Source: Auanema rhodensis | Taxonomy: Eukaryota > Nematoda > Chromadorea > Rhabditida > Rhabditidae | Reading direction: 5' to 3' | DNA: 64,000 nucleotides | NCBI GenBank assembly: GCA_964057225.1 | Contig: OZ059900.1 | Coordinates: forward strand, 2,366,501 to 2,430,500 | Made by a program: the position numbers and the translations under genes | Shown here: positions 10,531 through 24,800 of the stretch, piece after piece | How the letters are laid out: the number at the start of each line of letters is the position of its first letter | How positions within the stretch are numbered: position 1 is the first letter of the stretch | The notes under the pieces: generated by a model | Seen by the model: the letters and a program-made list of their open reading frames with translations, nothing else | Told to the model about the DNA's origin: nothing | Databases searched by the model: none

Positions 10531-12964
10531 AAGTATGGTCGTTTTTATGCCTTTAACACCATATACTCACCGATTTTTGGTACAAAATCTGTAATACTTG
10601 TAAATTTTGATCATATTTGTTAAGATTCGAGAATCAAACACACAATAAACAAAATCAGTCTATTTTTATGAGTTTGCACTGATATATATTCATTTTAAAC
10701 AAAAAAGGTCGAAAATAGAAAGAATTTTTGAAATTTCCGAGTTTTGAGTCTAATTTGGCTAAATCGCTCATATATAAGATCAAAAGCATAGTTTTACTGT
10801 CTATGATAACAAAAGTCTTCAAATTTACACTAATAATGTGTAAATCACTGAATTTCACTCAAATAGCTTTACTACACTAAGTATGGTCGTTTTTATGCCT
10901 TTAACACCATATACTCACCGATTTTTGGTACAAAATCTGTAATACTCGTAAATTTTGATCATATTCGTTAAGATTTGAGAATCAAACATACAATACACAA
11001 AATCAGTCTATTTTTACAAGTTTGCACTGATATATATTCATTTTGATCAAAAAAGGTCGAAAATAGAAAGAATTTTTGAATTTTCCGAGTTTTGAGTCCA
11101 ATTGGGCTAAATCGCTCATATATATGATCAAAAGCATAGTTTTACTGTCTATGATAACAAAAGTCTTCAAATATACACTAATAATGATTAAATCACTGAA
11201 TTTCACTCAAATAGCATTACTACACTAAGTATGGTCGTTTTTATGCCTTTAACACCATATACTCACCGATTTTTGGTACAAAATCTGTAATACTCGTGAA
11301 TTTTGATCATATTCGTTAAGATTTGAAAATCAAACACACAATAAACAAAATCAGTCTATTTTTACAAGTTTGCACTGATATATATTCATTTTGATCAAAA
11401 AAGGTCGAAAATAGAAAGAATTTTTGAATTTTCCGAGTTTTGAGTCCAATTGGGCTAAATCGCTCATATATATGATCAAAAGCATAGTTTTACTGTCTAT
11501 GATAACAAAAGTCTTCAAATATACACTAATAATGATTAAATCACTGAATTTCACTCAAATAGCATTACTACACTAAGTATGGTCGTTTTTATGCCTTTAA
11601 CACCATATACTCACCGATTTTTGGTACAAAATCTGTGATACTCGTAAATTTTGATCATATTCGTTAAGATTTGAGAATCAAACATACAATACACAAAATC
11701 AGTCTATTTTTATGAGCTTGCACTGATATATATTCATTTTGATCAAAAAAGGTCGAAAATAGAAAGAATTTTTGAAATTTCCGAGTTTTGAGTCTAATTT
11801 GGCTAAATCGCTCATATATATGATCAAAAGCATAGTTTTACTGTCTATGATAACAAAAGTCTTCAAATATACACTAATAATGATTAAATCACTGATTTTC
11901 AGTCAAATAGCATTACTACACTAAGTATGGTCGTTTTTATGCCTTTAACACCATATACTCACCGATTTTTGGTTCAAAATCTGTAATACTTGTAAATTTT
12001 GATCATATTTGTTAAGATTCGAGAATCAAACACATAATACACGAAATAAGTCTATTTTTACAAGTTTGCACTGATATTTATTCATTTTGATCAAAAAAGG
12101 TCGAAAATAGAAAGAATTTTTGAAATTTCCGAGTTTTGAGTCCAATTTGGCTAAATCGCTCATATATAAGATCAAAAGCATAGTTTTATTGTCTATAACA
12201 ACAAAAGTCATCAATTAAACGCTAGTGATATTTAAATACTGATTTTCGCTCAAGTAGCATTACTACACTAAGTATGGTCGTTTTTATGCCTTTAACACCA
12301 TATACTCACCGATTTTTGGTACAAAATCTGTAATACTTGTAAATTTTGATCATATTCGTTAAGATTTGAGAATCGAACATACAATACACAAAATCAGTCT
12401 ATTTTTACAAGTTTGCACTGATATTTATTCATTTTGATCAAAAAAGGTCGAAAATAGAAAGAATTTTTGAAATTTCCGAGTTTTGAGTCCAATTTGGCTA
12501 AATCGCTCATATATATGATCAAAAGCATAGTTTTATTGTCTATGACAACAAAAGTCATCAATTAAACGCTAGTGATATTTAAATACTGATTTTCGCTCAA
12601 GTAGCATTACTACACTAAGTATGGTCGTTTTTATGCCTTTAACACCATATACTCACCGATTTTTGGTACAAAATCTGTAATACTCGTAAAATTTGATCAT
12701 ATTTGTTAAGATTTGAGAATCAAACACACAATACACAAAATCAGTCTATTTTTATGAGTTTACACTGATATATCTTCATTTTCATCAAAAAAGGTCGAAA
12801 ATAGAAAGAATTTTTGAATTTTCCGAGTTTTGAGTCGAATTGGGCTAAATCGCTCATATATATGATCAAAAGCATAGTTTTACTGTCTATGATAACAAAA
12901 GTCTTCAAATATACACTAATAATGATTAAATCACTGAATTTCACTCAAATAGCATTACTACACT
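10531..12964 (+). repeat. 7-mer HOR, second copy (2434 bp)
   Basis: Starts are 10531, 10879, 11227, 11575, 11923, 12270 and 12617, each 2434 bases after its counterpart. The first monomer is a junction chimera. Its first part (CTTGTAAATTTTGATC, TTTGTTAAGATTCGAG) matches the monomer starting at 12965. From CACAATAAAC (about 10640) it matches the VN monomer at 8097. This is the footprint of an unequal exchange within the string AATCAAACACA. Confidence 0.93.
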
Positions 12965-15048
12965 AAGTATGGTCGTTTTTATGCCTTTAACACCATATAC
13001 TCACCGATTTTTGGTACAAAATCTGTAATACTTGTAAATTTTGATCATATTTGTTAAGATTCGAGAATCAAACACATAATACACAAAATAAGTCTATTTT
13101 TACAAGTTTGCACTGATATTTATTCATTTTGATCAAAAAAGGTCGAAAATAGAAAGAATTTTTGAAATTTCCGAGTTTTGAGTCCAATTTGGCTAAATCG
13201 CTCATATATATGATCAAAAGCATAGTTTTATTGTCTATAACAACAAAAGTCATCAATTAAACGCTAGTGATGTTTAAATACTGAACTTCGCTCAAATAGC
13301 ATTACTACACTAAGTATGGTCGTTTTTATGCCTTTAACACCATATACTCACCGATTTTTGGTACAAAATCTGTAATACTCGTAAATTTTGATCATATTCG
13401 TTAAGATTTGAGAATCAAACATACAATAAACAAAATCAGTCCATTTTTATGAGCTTGCACTGATATATATTCATTTTGATCAAAAAAGGTCGAAAATAGA
13501 AAGAATTTTTGAAATTTCCGAGTTTTGAGTCTAATTTGGCTAAATCGCTCATATATATGATCAAAAGCATAGTTTTATTGTCTATAACAACAAAAGTCAT
13601 CAATTAAACGCTAGTGATGTTTAAATACTGAATTTCGCTCAAGTAGCATTACTACACTAAGTATGGTCGTTTTTATGCCTTTAACACCATATACTCACCG
13701 ATTTTTGGTACAAAATCTGTAATACTCGTAAAATTTGATCATATTTGTTAAGATTTGAGAATCAAACACACAATACACAAAATCAGTCTATTTTTATGAG
13801 TTTACACTGATATATATTCATTTTTATCAAAAAAGGTCGAAAATAGAAAGAATTTTTGAATTTTCCGAGTTTTGAGTCGAATTGGGCTAAATCGCTCATA
13901 TATATGATCAAAAGCATAGTTTTACTGTCTATGATAACAAAAGTCTTCAAATATACACTAATAATGATTAAATCACTGAATTTCACTCAAATAGCATTAC
14001 TACACTAAGTATGGTCGTTTTTATGCCTTTAACACCATATACTCACCGATTTTTGGTACAAAATCTGTAATACTTGTAAATTTTGATCATATTTGTTAAG
14101 ATTCGAGAATCAAACACATAATACACAAAATAAGTCTATTTTTACAAGTTTGCACTGATATTTATTCATTTTGATCAAAAAAGGTCGAAAATAGAAAGAA
14201 TTTTTGAAATTTCCGAGTTTTGAGTCCAATTTGGCTAAATCGCTCATATATATGATCAAAAGCATAGTTTTATTGTCTATAACAACAAAAGTCATCAATT
14301 AAACGCTAGTGATGTTTAAATACTGAATTTCGCTCAAATAGCATTACTACACTAAGTATGGTCGTTTTTATGCCTTTAACACCATATACTCACCGATTTT
14401 TGGTACAAAATCTGTAATACTCGTAAATTTTGATCATATTCGTTAAGATTTGAGAATCAAACATACAATACACAAAATCAGTCTATTTTTATGAGCTTGC
14501 ACTGATATATATTCATTTTGATCAAAAAAGGTCGAAAATAGAAAGAATTTTTGAAATTTCCGAGTTTTGAGTCTAATTTGGCTAAATCGCTCATATATAT
14601 GATCAAAAGCATAGTTTTATTGTCTATGACAACAAAAGTCATCAATTAAACGCTAGTGATGTTTAAATACTGAATTTCGCTCAAATAGCATTACTACACT
14701 AAGTATGGTCGTTTTTATGCCTTTAACACCATATACTCACCGATTTTTGGTACAAAATCTGTAATACTCGTAAATTTTGATCATATTCGGTGAGATTCGA
14801 GAATCAAACACACAATACACGAAATAAGTTTATTTTGACGAGTTTGCACTGGTATTTATTCATTTTGATCAAAAAAGGTCGAAAATAGAAAGAATTTTTG
14901 AATTTTCCGAGTTTTGAGTCCAATTTGGCTAAATCGCTCATATATATGATCAAAAGCATAGTTTTACTGTCTATGATAACAAAAGTCTTCAAATATACAC
15001 TAATAATGATTGAATCACTGAATTTCACTCAAATAGCATTACTACACT
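12965..15048 (+). repeat. Trimer HORs of 1042 bp in copy 1
   Basis: Two trimer units, 12965-14006 and 14007-15048, run T, B-tailed A-prime head, then F (first unit) or G (second unit). The corresponding part of copies 2 and 3 has more units. The monomer starting at 12965 carries TGAACTTCGCTC at its end, which its counterparts in copies 2 and 3 also have. Confidence 0.83.
14701..15048 (+). repeat. Representative class G monomer (348 bp)
   Basis: The most divergent head in the window: ATTCGGTGAGATTCGAG, CACGAAATAAGTTTATTTTG, ACGAGTTTGC and CACTGGTATTTATTC. The tail is A-like with AATGATTGAATCACTG. G heads start at 14701, 16440, 34861, 35903, 40419, 42501, 43195, 44586, 45280, 45975, 47712, 55705, 56747, 58138 and 58485. 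Those with a B tail instead of the A-like tail are 347 bp long, which shows that heads and tails have been reshuffled. Confidence 0.87.
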
Positions 15049-17829
15049 AAGTATGGTCGTTTTTATGCCTTTAACACCATATACTCACCGATTTTTGGTA
15101 CAAAATCTGTGATACTCGTAAATTTTGATCATATTTGGTGAGATTCGAGAATCGAACACACAATACACAAAATAAGTCTATTTTTACGAGTTTGCACTGA
15201 TATTTATTCATTTTGATCAAAAAAGGTCGAAAATAGAAAGAATTTTTGAAATTTCCGAGTTTTGAGTCTAATTTGGCTAAATCGCTCATATATATGATCA
15301 AAAGCATAGTTTTACTGTCTATGATAACAAAAGTCTTCAAATATACACTAATAATGTGTAAATCACTGAATTTCACTCAAATAGCTTTACTACACTAAGT
15401 ATGGTCGTTTTTATGCCTTTAACACCATATACTCACCGATTTTTGGTACAAAATCTGTAATACTCGTAAATTTCGATCATATTCGTTAAGATTCGAGAAT
15501 CAAACACACAATACACGAAATAAGTTTATTTTTACGAGTTTGCACTGATATTTATTCATTTTGATCAAAAAAGGTCGAAAATAGAAAGAATTTTTGAATT
15601 TTCCGAGTTTTGAGTCCAATTGGGCTAAATCGCTCATATATATGATCAAAAGCATAGTTTCACTGTCTATGATAACAAAAGTCTTCAAATATACACTAGT
15701 AATGATTAAATCACTGAATTTCACTCGAATAGCTTTACTACACTAAGTATGGTCGTTTTTATGCCTTTAACACCATATACTCACCGATTTTTGGTACAAA
15801 ATCTGTAATACTCGTAAATTTTGATCATATCCGTTAAGATTCGAGAATCAAACACACAATACACGAAATAAGTTTATTTTTACGAGTTTGCACTGATATT
15901 TATTCATTTTGATCAAAAAAGGTCGAAAATAGAAAGAATTTTTGAATTTTCCGAGTTTTGAGTCCAATTGGGCTAAATCGCTCATATATATGATCAAAAG
16001 CATAGTTTCACTGTCTATGATAACAAAAGTCTTCAAATATACACTAGTAATTATTAAATCACTGAATTTCACTCAAATAGCATTACTACACTAAGTATGG
16101 TCGTTTTTATGCCTTTAACACCATATACTCACCGATTTTTGGTACAAAATCTGTAATACTTGTAAATTTTGATCATATTCGTTAAGATTTGAGAATCAAA
16201 CACATAATACACGAAATAAGTCTTTTTTTACAAGTTTGCACTGATATTTATTCATTTTGATCAAAAAAGGTCGAAAATAGAAAGAATTTTTGAAATTTCC
16301 GAGTTTTGAGTCCAATTTGGCTAAATCGCTCATATATATGATCAAAAGCATAGTTCTATTGTCTATAACAACAAAAGTCTTTAATTAAACGCTAGTGATG
16401 TTTTAATACTGAATTTTGCTCAAATAGCATTACTACACTAAGTATGGTCGTTTTTATGCCTTTAACACCATATACTCACCGATTTTTGGTACAAAATCTG
16501 TAATACTTGTAAATTTTGATCATATTCGGTGAGATTCGAGAATCAAACACACAATACACGAAATAAGTTTATTTTGACGAGTTTGCACTGGTATTTATTC
16601 ATTTTGATCAAAAAAGGTCGAAAATAGAAAGAATTTTTGAATTTTCCGAGTTTTGAGTCCAATTTGGCTAAATCGCTCATATATATGATCAAAAGCATAG
16701 TTTTACTGTCTATGATAACAAAAGTCATTAATTAAACACTAATGATGTTTAAGTCACTAAATTTCGCTCTAATAGCATTACTACACTAAGTATGGTCGTT
16801 TTTATACCTTCAACACCATATACTCACCGATTTTTGGTACAAAATCTGTGATACTCGTAAATTTTGATCATATTCGTTAAGATTTGAGAATCAAACACAC
16901 AATACACAATATCAGTCTATTTTTATGAGCTTGCACTGATATATATTCATTTTGATCAAAAAAGGTCGAAAACAGAAAGAATTTTTGAAATTTCCGAGTT
17001 TTGAGTCTAATTTGGCTAAATCGCTCATTTATATGATCAAAAGCATAGTTTTATTGTCTATGACAACAAAAGTCATCAATTAAACGCTAGTGATGTTTAA
17101 ATACTGATTTTCGCTCAAATAGCATTACTACACTAAGTATGGTCGTTTTTATGCCTTTAACACCATATACTCACCGATTTTTGGTACAAAATCTGTAATA
17201 CTTGTAAATTTTGATCATATTCGTTAAGATTCGAGAATCAAACACATAATACACGAAATAAGTCTAGTTTTACAAGTTTGCACTGATATTTATTCATTTT
17301 GATCAAAAAAGGTCGAAAATAGAAAGAATTTTTGAAATTTCCGAGTTTTGAGTCCAATTTGGCTAAATCGCTCATATATAAGATCAAAAGCATAGTTTTA
17401 TTGTCTATAACAACAAAAGTCATCAATTAAACGCTAGTGATATTTAAATACTGATTTTCGCTCAAGTAGCATTACTACACTAAGTATGGTCGTTTTTATG
17501 CCTTTAACACCATATACTCACCGATTTTTGGTACAAAATCTGTAATACTTGTAAATTTTGATCATATTTGTTAAGATTTGAGAATCGAACATACAATACA
17601 CGAAATCAGTCTATTTTTATGAGCTTGCACTGATATATATTCATTTTCATCAAAAAAGGTCGAAAATAGAAAGAATTTTTGAAATTTCCGAGTTTTGAGT
17701 CTAATTTGGCTAAATCGCTCATATATATGATCAAAAGCATAGTTTTACTGTCTATGATAACAAAAGTCATCAATTAAACGCTAGTGATATTTAAATACTG
17801 ATTTTCGCTCAAGTAGCATTTTTACACTA
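15049..17829 (+). repeat. Diverged-monomer block ending copy 1
   Basis: Eight monomers start at 15049, 15397, 15745, 16093, 16440, 16788, 17135 and 17482. The one at 15049 joins a G-like head to an A-prime tail. Those at 15397 and 15745 are near-twins with GTTTCACTGTC and ACTAGTAAT. The one at 16093 has TCTTTTTTTAC, GTTCTATTG and GTTTTAATACTG. The one at 16788 has the altered core TTTTTATACCTTCAACACC. The block recurs in copies 2 (to 39031) and 3 (to 61613). Confidence 0.85.
16788..17134 (+). repeat. Outlier monomer with changed core
   Basis: It reads TTTTTATACCTTCAACACC where almost every other monomer has TTTTTATGCCTTTAACACC. It also has GAAAACAGAAAG and CGCTCATTTATATG. The preceding tail is likewise unusual: CATTAATTAAACACTAATG, then TTTAAGTCACTAAATTTCGC and TCTAATAGC. 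The counterparts at 37990 and 60572 share all these changes. It is the only class in which the core differs at more than one place and the change is kept in every copy. Confidence 0.85.
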
Positions 17830-18871
17830 AGTATGGTCGTTTTTATGCCTTTAACACCATATACTCACCGATTTTTGGTACAAAATCTGTAATACTTGTA
17901 AATTTTGATCATATTCGTTAAGATTTGAGAATCGAACATACAATACACAAAATCAGTCTATTTTTACAAGTTTGCACTGATATTTATTCATTTTGATCAA
18001 AAAAGGTCGAAAATAGAAAGAATTTTTGAAATTTCCGAGTTTTGAGTCCAATTTGGCTAAATCGCTCATATATATGATCAAAAGCATAGTTTTATTGTCT
18101 ATGACAACAAAAGTCATCAATTAAACGCTAGTGATATTTAAATACTGATTTTCGCTCAAGTAGCATTACTACACTAAGTATGGTCGTTTTTATGCCTTTA
18201 ACACCATATACTCACCGATTTTTGGTACAAAATCTGTAATACTCGTAAAATTTGATCATATTTGTTAAGATTTGAGAATCAAACACACAATACACAAAAT
18301 CAGTCTATTTTCATGAGTTTACACTGATATATATTCATTTTCATCAAAAAAGGTCGAAAATAGAAAGAATTTTTGAATTTTCCGAGTTTTGAGTCGAATT
18401 GGGCTAAATCGCTCATATATATGATCAAAAGCATAGTTTTACTGTCTATGATAACAAAAGTCTTCAAATATACACTAATAATGATTAAATCACTGAATTT
18501 CACTCAAATAGCATTACTACACTAAGTATGGTCGTTTTTATGCCTTTAACACCATATACTCACCGATTTTTGGTACAAAATCTGTAATACTTGTAAATTT
18601 TGATCATATTTGTTAAGATTCGAGAATCAAACACATAATACACAAAATAAGTCTATTTTTACAAGTTTGCACTGATATTTATTCATTTTGATCAAAAAAG
18701 GTCGAAAATAGAAAGAATTTTTGAAATTTCCGAGTTTTGAGTCCAATTTGGCTAAATCGCTCATATATATGATCAAAAGCATAGTTTTATTGTCTATAAC
18801 AACAAAAGTCATCAATTAAACGCTAGTGATGTTTAAATACTGAATTTCGCTCAAATAGCATTACTACACTA
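17830..18871 (+). repeat. Displaced trimer related to 12271-13312
   Basis: The three monomers starting at 17829, 18176 and 18524 repeat the class order and most variants of those starting at 12270, 12617 and 12965, an offset of 5559 (16 monomers). At this point copy 1 stops matching copy 2, so an exchange breakpoint lies at about 17.9 kb. Confidence 0.75.
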
Positions 18872-21800
18872 AGTATGGTCGTTTTTATGCCTTTAACACC
18901 ATATACTCACCGGTTTTTTGTACAAAATCTGTAATACTCGTAAATTTTGATCATATTCGTTAAGATTTGAGAATCAAACATACAATACACAAAATCAGTC
19001 TATTTTTATGAGCTTGCACTGATATATATTCATTTTGATCAAAAAAGGTCGAAAATAGAAAGAATTTTTGAAATTTCCGAGTTTTGAGTCTAATTTGGCT
19101 AAATCGCTCATATATATGATCAAAAGCATAGTTTTACTGTCTATGATAACAAAAGTCTTCAAATATACACTAATAATGTGTAAATCACTGAAGTTCACTC
19201 AAATAGCTTTACTACACTAAGTATGGTCGTTTTTATGCCTTTAACACCATATACTCAACGATTTTTGGTACAAAATCTGTAATACTCGTAAATTTTGATC
19301 ATATTCGTTAAGATTTGAGAATCAAACACATAATACACGAAATAAGTTTATTTTTACAAGTTTGCACTGATATTTATTCATTTTGATCAAAAAAGGTCGA
19401 AAATAGAAAGAATTTTTGAAATTTCCGAGTTTTGAGTCTAATTTGGCTAAATCGCTCATATATATGATCAAAAGCATAGTTTTATTGTCTATGACAACAA
19501 AAGTCATCAATTAAACGCTGGTGATGTTTAAATACTGAATTTCGCTCAAATAGCATTACTACACTAAGTATGGTCGTTTTTATGCCTTTAACACCATATA
19601 CTCACCGATTTTTGGTACAAAATCTGTAATACTCGTAAATTTTGATCATATTCGTTAAGATTTGAGAATCAAACATACAATACACAAAATCAGTCTATTT
19701 TTATGAGCTTGCACTGATATATATTCATTTTGATCAAAAAAGGTCGAAAATAGAAAGAATTTTCGAATTTTCCGAGTTTTGAGTCCAATTGGGCTAAATC
19801 GCTCATATATATGATCAAAAGCATAGTTTTACTGTCTATGATAACAAAAGTCTTCAAATATACACTAATGATGTGTAAATCACTGAATTTCACTCAAATA
19901 GCTTTACTACACTAAGTATGGTCGTTTTTATGCCTTTAACACCATATACTCACCGATTTTTGGTACAAAATCTGTAATACTCGTAAATTTTGATCATATT
20001 CGTTAAGATTTGAGAATCAAACATACAATACACAAAATCAGTCTATTTTTATGAGCTTGCACTGATATATATTCATTTTGATCAAAAAAGGTCGAAAATA
20101 GAAAGAATTTTTGAAATTTCCGAGTTTTGAGTCTAATTTGGCTAAATCGCTCATATATATGATCAAAAGCATAGTTTTACTGTCTATGATAACAAAAGTC
20201 TTCAAATATACACTAATAATGTGTAAATCACTGAATTTCACTCAAATAGCTTTACTACACTAAGTATGGTCGTTTTTATGCCTTTAACACCATATACTCA
20301 ACGATTTTTGGTACAAAATCTGTAATACTCGTAAATTTTGATCATATTCGTTAAGATTTGAGAATCAAACATACAATACACAAAATCAGTCTATTTTTAT
20401 GAGCTTGCACTGATATATATTCATTTTGATCAAAAAAGGTCGAAAATAGAAAGAATTTTTGAAATTTCCGAGTTTTGAGTCTAATTTGGCTAAATCGCTC
20501 ATATACATGATCAGAAGCATAGTTTTATTGTCTATGACAACAAAAGTCATCAATTAAACGCTAGTGATGTTTAAATACTGATTTTCGCTCAAATAGCATT
20601 ACTACACTAAGTATGGTCGTTTTTATGCCTTTAACACCATATACTCACCGATTTTTGGTACAAAATCTGTAATACTCGTAAATTTTGATCATATTCGTTA
20701 AGATTTGAAAATCAAACACACAATAAACAAAATCAGTCTATTTTTATGAGTTTGCACTGATATATATTCATTTTGATCAAAAAAGGTCGAAAATAGAAAG
20801 AATTTTTGAATTTTCCGAGTTTTGAGTCCAATTGGGCTAAATCGCTCATATATATGATCAAAAGCATAGTTTTACTGTCTATGATAACAAAAGTCTTCAA
20901 ATATACACTAATAATGATTAAATCACTGAATTTCACTCAAATAGCATTACTACACTAAGTATGGTCGTTTTTATGCCTTTAACACCATATACTCACCGAT
21001 TTTTGGTACAAAATCTGTGATACTCGTAAATTTTGATCATATTCGTTAAGATTTGAAAATCAAACACACAATAAACAAAATCAGTCTATTTTTATGAGTT
21101 TGCACTGATATATATTCATTTTGATCAAAAAAGGTCGAAAATAGAAAGAATTTTTGAAATTTCCGAGTTTTGAGTCTAATTTGGCTAAATCGCTCATATA
21201 TAAGATCAAAAGCATAGTTTTACTGTCTATGATAACAAAAGTCTTCAAATATACACTAATAATGATTAAATCACTGATTTTCAGTCAAATAGCATTACTA
21301 CACTAAGTATGGTCGTTTTTATGCCTTTAACACCATATACTCACCGATTTTTGGTACAAAATCTGTAATACTCGTAAATTTCGATCATATTCGTTAAGAT
21401 TTGAAAATCAAACACACAATAAACAAAATCAGTCTATTTTTATGAGTTTGCACTGATATATATTCATTTTGATCAAAAAAGGTCGAAAATAGAAAGAATT
21501 TTTGAATTTTCCGAGTTTTGAGTCCAATTGGGCTAAATCGCTCATATATATGATCAAAAGCATAGTTTTACTGTCTATGATAACAAAAGTCTTCAAATAT
21601 ACACTAATAATGATTAAATCACTGATTTTCAGTCAAATAGCATTACTACACTAAGTATGGTCGTTTTTATGCCTTTAACACCATATACTCACCGATTTTT
21701 GGTACAAAATCTGTAATACTTGTAAATTTTGATCATATTTGTTAAGATTCGAGAATCAAACACATAATACACGAAATAAGTCTATTTTTACAAGTTTGCA

Positions 21801-24800
21801 CTGATATTTATTCATTTTGATCAAAAAAGGTCGAAAATAGAAAGAATTTTTGAAATTTCCGAGTTTTGAGTCTAATTTGGCTAAATCGCTCATATACATG
21901 ATCAGAAGCATAGTTTTATTGTCTATGACAACAAAAATCATCAATTAAACGCTAGTGATGTTTAAATACTGATTTTCGCTCAAATAGCATTACTACACTA
22001 AGTATGGTCGTTTTTATGCCTTTAACACCATATACTCACCGATTTTTGGTACAAAATCTGTAATACTCGTAAATTTTGATCATATTCGTTAAGATTTGAA
22101 AATCAAACACACAATAAACAAAATCAGTCTATTTTTATGAGTTTGCACTGATATATATTCATTTTGATCAAAAAAGGTCGAAAATAGAAAGAATTTTTGA
22201 ATTTTCCGAGTTTTGAGTCCAATTGGGCTAAATCGCTCATATATATGATCAAAAGCATAGTTTTACTGTCTATGATAACAAAAGTCTTCAAATATACACT
22301 AATAATGATTAAATCACTGATTTTCAGTCAAATAGCATTACTACACTAAGTATGGTCGTTTTTATGCCTTTAACACCATATACTCACCGATTTTTGGTAC
22401 AAAATCTGTAATACTTGTAAATTTTGATCATATTTGTTAAGATTCGAGAATCAAACACATAATACACGAAATAAGTCTATTTTTACAAGTTTGCACTGAT
22501 ATTTATTCATTTTGATCAAAAAAGGTCGAAAATAGAAAGAATTTTTGAAATTTCCGAGTTTTGAGTCCAATTTGGCTAAATCGCTCATATATATGATCAA
22601 AAGCATAGTTTTATTGTCTATAACAACAAAAGTCATCAATTAAACGCTAGTGATGTTTAAATACTGAATTTCGCTCAAATAGCATTACTACACTAAGTAT
22701 GGTCGTTTTTATGCCTTTAACACCATATACTCACCGATTTTTGGTACAAAATCTGTAATACTCGTAAATTTTGATCATATTCGTTAAGATTTGAGAATCA
22801 AACATACAATACACAAAATCAGTCTATTTTTATGAGCTTGCACTGATATATATTCATTTTGATCAAAAAAGGTCGAAAATAGAAAGAATTTTTGAAATTT
22901 CCGAGTTTTGAGTCTAATTTGGCTAAATCGCTCATATATATGATCAAAAGCATAGTTTTACTATCTATGATAACAAAAGTCTTCAAATATACACTAATAA
23001 TGTGTAAATCACTGAATTTCACTCAAATAGCTTTACTACACTAAGTATGGTCGTTTTTATGCCTTTAACACCATATACTCAACGATTTTTGGTACAAAAT
23101 CTGTAATACTCGTAAATTTTGATCATATTCGTTAAGATTTGAGAATCAAACATACAATACACAAAATCAGTCTATTTTTATGAGCTTGCACTGATATATA
23201 TTCATTTTGATCAAAAAAGGTCGAAAATAGAAAGAATTTTTGAAATTTCCGAGTTTTGAGTCTAATTTGGCTAAATCGCTCATATACATGATCAGAAGCA
23301 TAGTTTTATTGTCTATGACAACAAAAGTCATCAATTAAACGCTAGTGATGTTTAAATACTGATTTTCGCTCAAATAGCATTACTACACTAAGTATGGTCG
23401 TTTTTATGCCTTTAACACCATATACTCACCGATTTTTGGTACAAAATCTGTAATACTCGTAAATTTCGATCATATTCGTTAAGATTTGAAAATCAAACAT
23501 ACAATACACAAAATCAGTCTATTTTTATGAGCTTGCACTGATATATATTCATTTTGATCAAAAAAGGTCGAAAATAGAAAGAATTTTTGAAATTTCCGAG
23601 TTTTGAGTCTAATTTGGCTAAATCGCTCATATACATGATCAGAAGCATAGTTTTATTGTCTATGACAACAAAAGTCATCAATTAAACGCTAGTGATGTTT
23701 AAATACTGATTTTCGCTCAAATAGCATTACTACACTAAGTATGGTCGTTTTTATGCCTTTAACACCATATACTCACCGATTTTTGGTACAAAATCTGTAA
23801 TACTCGTAAATTTTGATCATATTCGTTAAGATTTGAAAATCAAACACACAATAAACAATATCAGTCTATTTTTATGAGTTTGCACTGATATATATTCATA
23901 TTGATCAAAAAAGGTCGAAAATAGAAAGAATTTTTGAATTTTCCGAGTTTTGAGTCCAATTGGGCTAAATCGCTCATATATATGATCAAAAGCATAGTTT
24001 TACTGTCTATGATAACAAAAGTTTTCAAATATACACTAATAATGATTAAATCACTGAATTTCACTCAAATAGCATTACTACACTAAGTATGGTCGTTTTT
24101 ATGCCTTTAACACCATATACTCACCGATTTTTGGTACAAAATCTGTAATACTCGTAAATTTTGATCATATTCGTTAAGATTTGAGAATCAAACATACAAT
24201 ACACAAAATCAGTCTATTTTTATGAGCCTGCACTGATATATATTCATTTTGATCAAAAAAGGTCGAAAATAGAAAGAATTTTTGAAATTTCCGAGTTTTG
24301 AGTCTAATTTGGCTAAATCGCTCATATATATGATCAAAAGCATAGTTTTACTGTCTATGATAACAAAAGTCTTCAAATATACACTAATAATGTGTAAATC
24401 ACTGAATTTCACTCAAATAGCTTTACTACACTAAGTATGGTCGTTTTTATGCCTTTAACACCATATACTCAACGATTTTTGGTACAAAATCTGTAATACT
24501 CGTAAATTTTGATCATATTCGTTAAGATTTGAGAATCAAACATACAATACACAAAATCAGTCTATTTTTATGAGCTTGCACTGATATATATTCATTTTGA
24601 TCAAAAAAGGTCGAAAATAGAAAGAATTTTTGAAATTTCCGAGTTTTGAGTCTAATTTGGCTAAATCGCTCATATATATGATCAAAAGCATAGTTTTACT
24701 GTCTATGATAACAAAAGTCTTCAAATATACACTAATAATGTGTAAATCACTGAATTTCACTCAAATAGCTTTACTACACTAAGTATGGTCGTTTTTATGC

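Larger units (their letters stand above)
8097..17829 (+). repeat. Large repeat, copy 1 (28 monomers, about 9.7 kb)
   Basis: This is the shortest of three related segments. It matches copy 2 at an offset of 19118 from about 7.05 kb to about 14.1 kb, then 20160 around 14.8 kb, then 21202 from about 15.1 kb to about 17.9 kb. The steps of 1042 are whole trimers absent from copy 1. Differences peculiar to copy 1 include TCAGTCCATTTTTATG at about 13437 and CATTTTTACAC at about 17817. Confidence 0.9.

Noticed and set aside
15071-15376. 101-codon minus-strand frame (also at 36273, 46345, 57117 and 58855)
   Set aside because: It is longer only because a G-like head lacking the usual stop is joined to an A-prime tail. 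It starts with GTG and runs through the invariant core, with no protein-like feature beyond the shorter frames.
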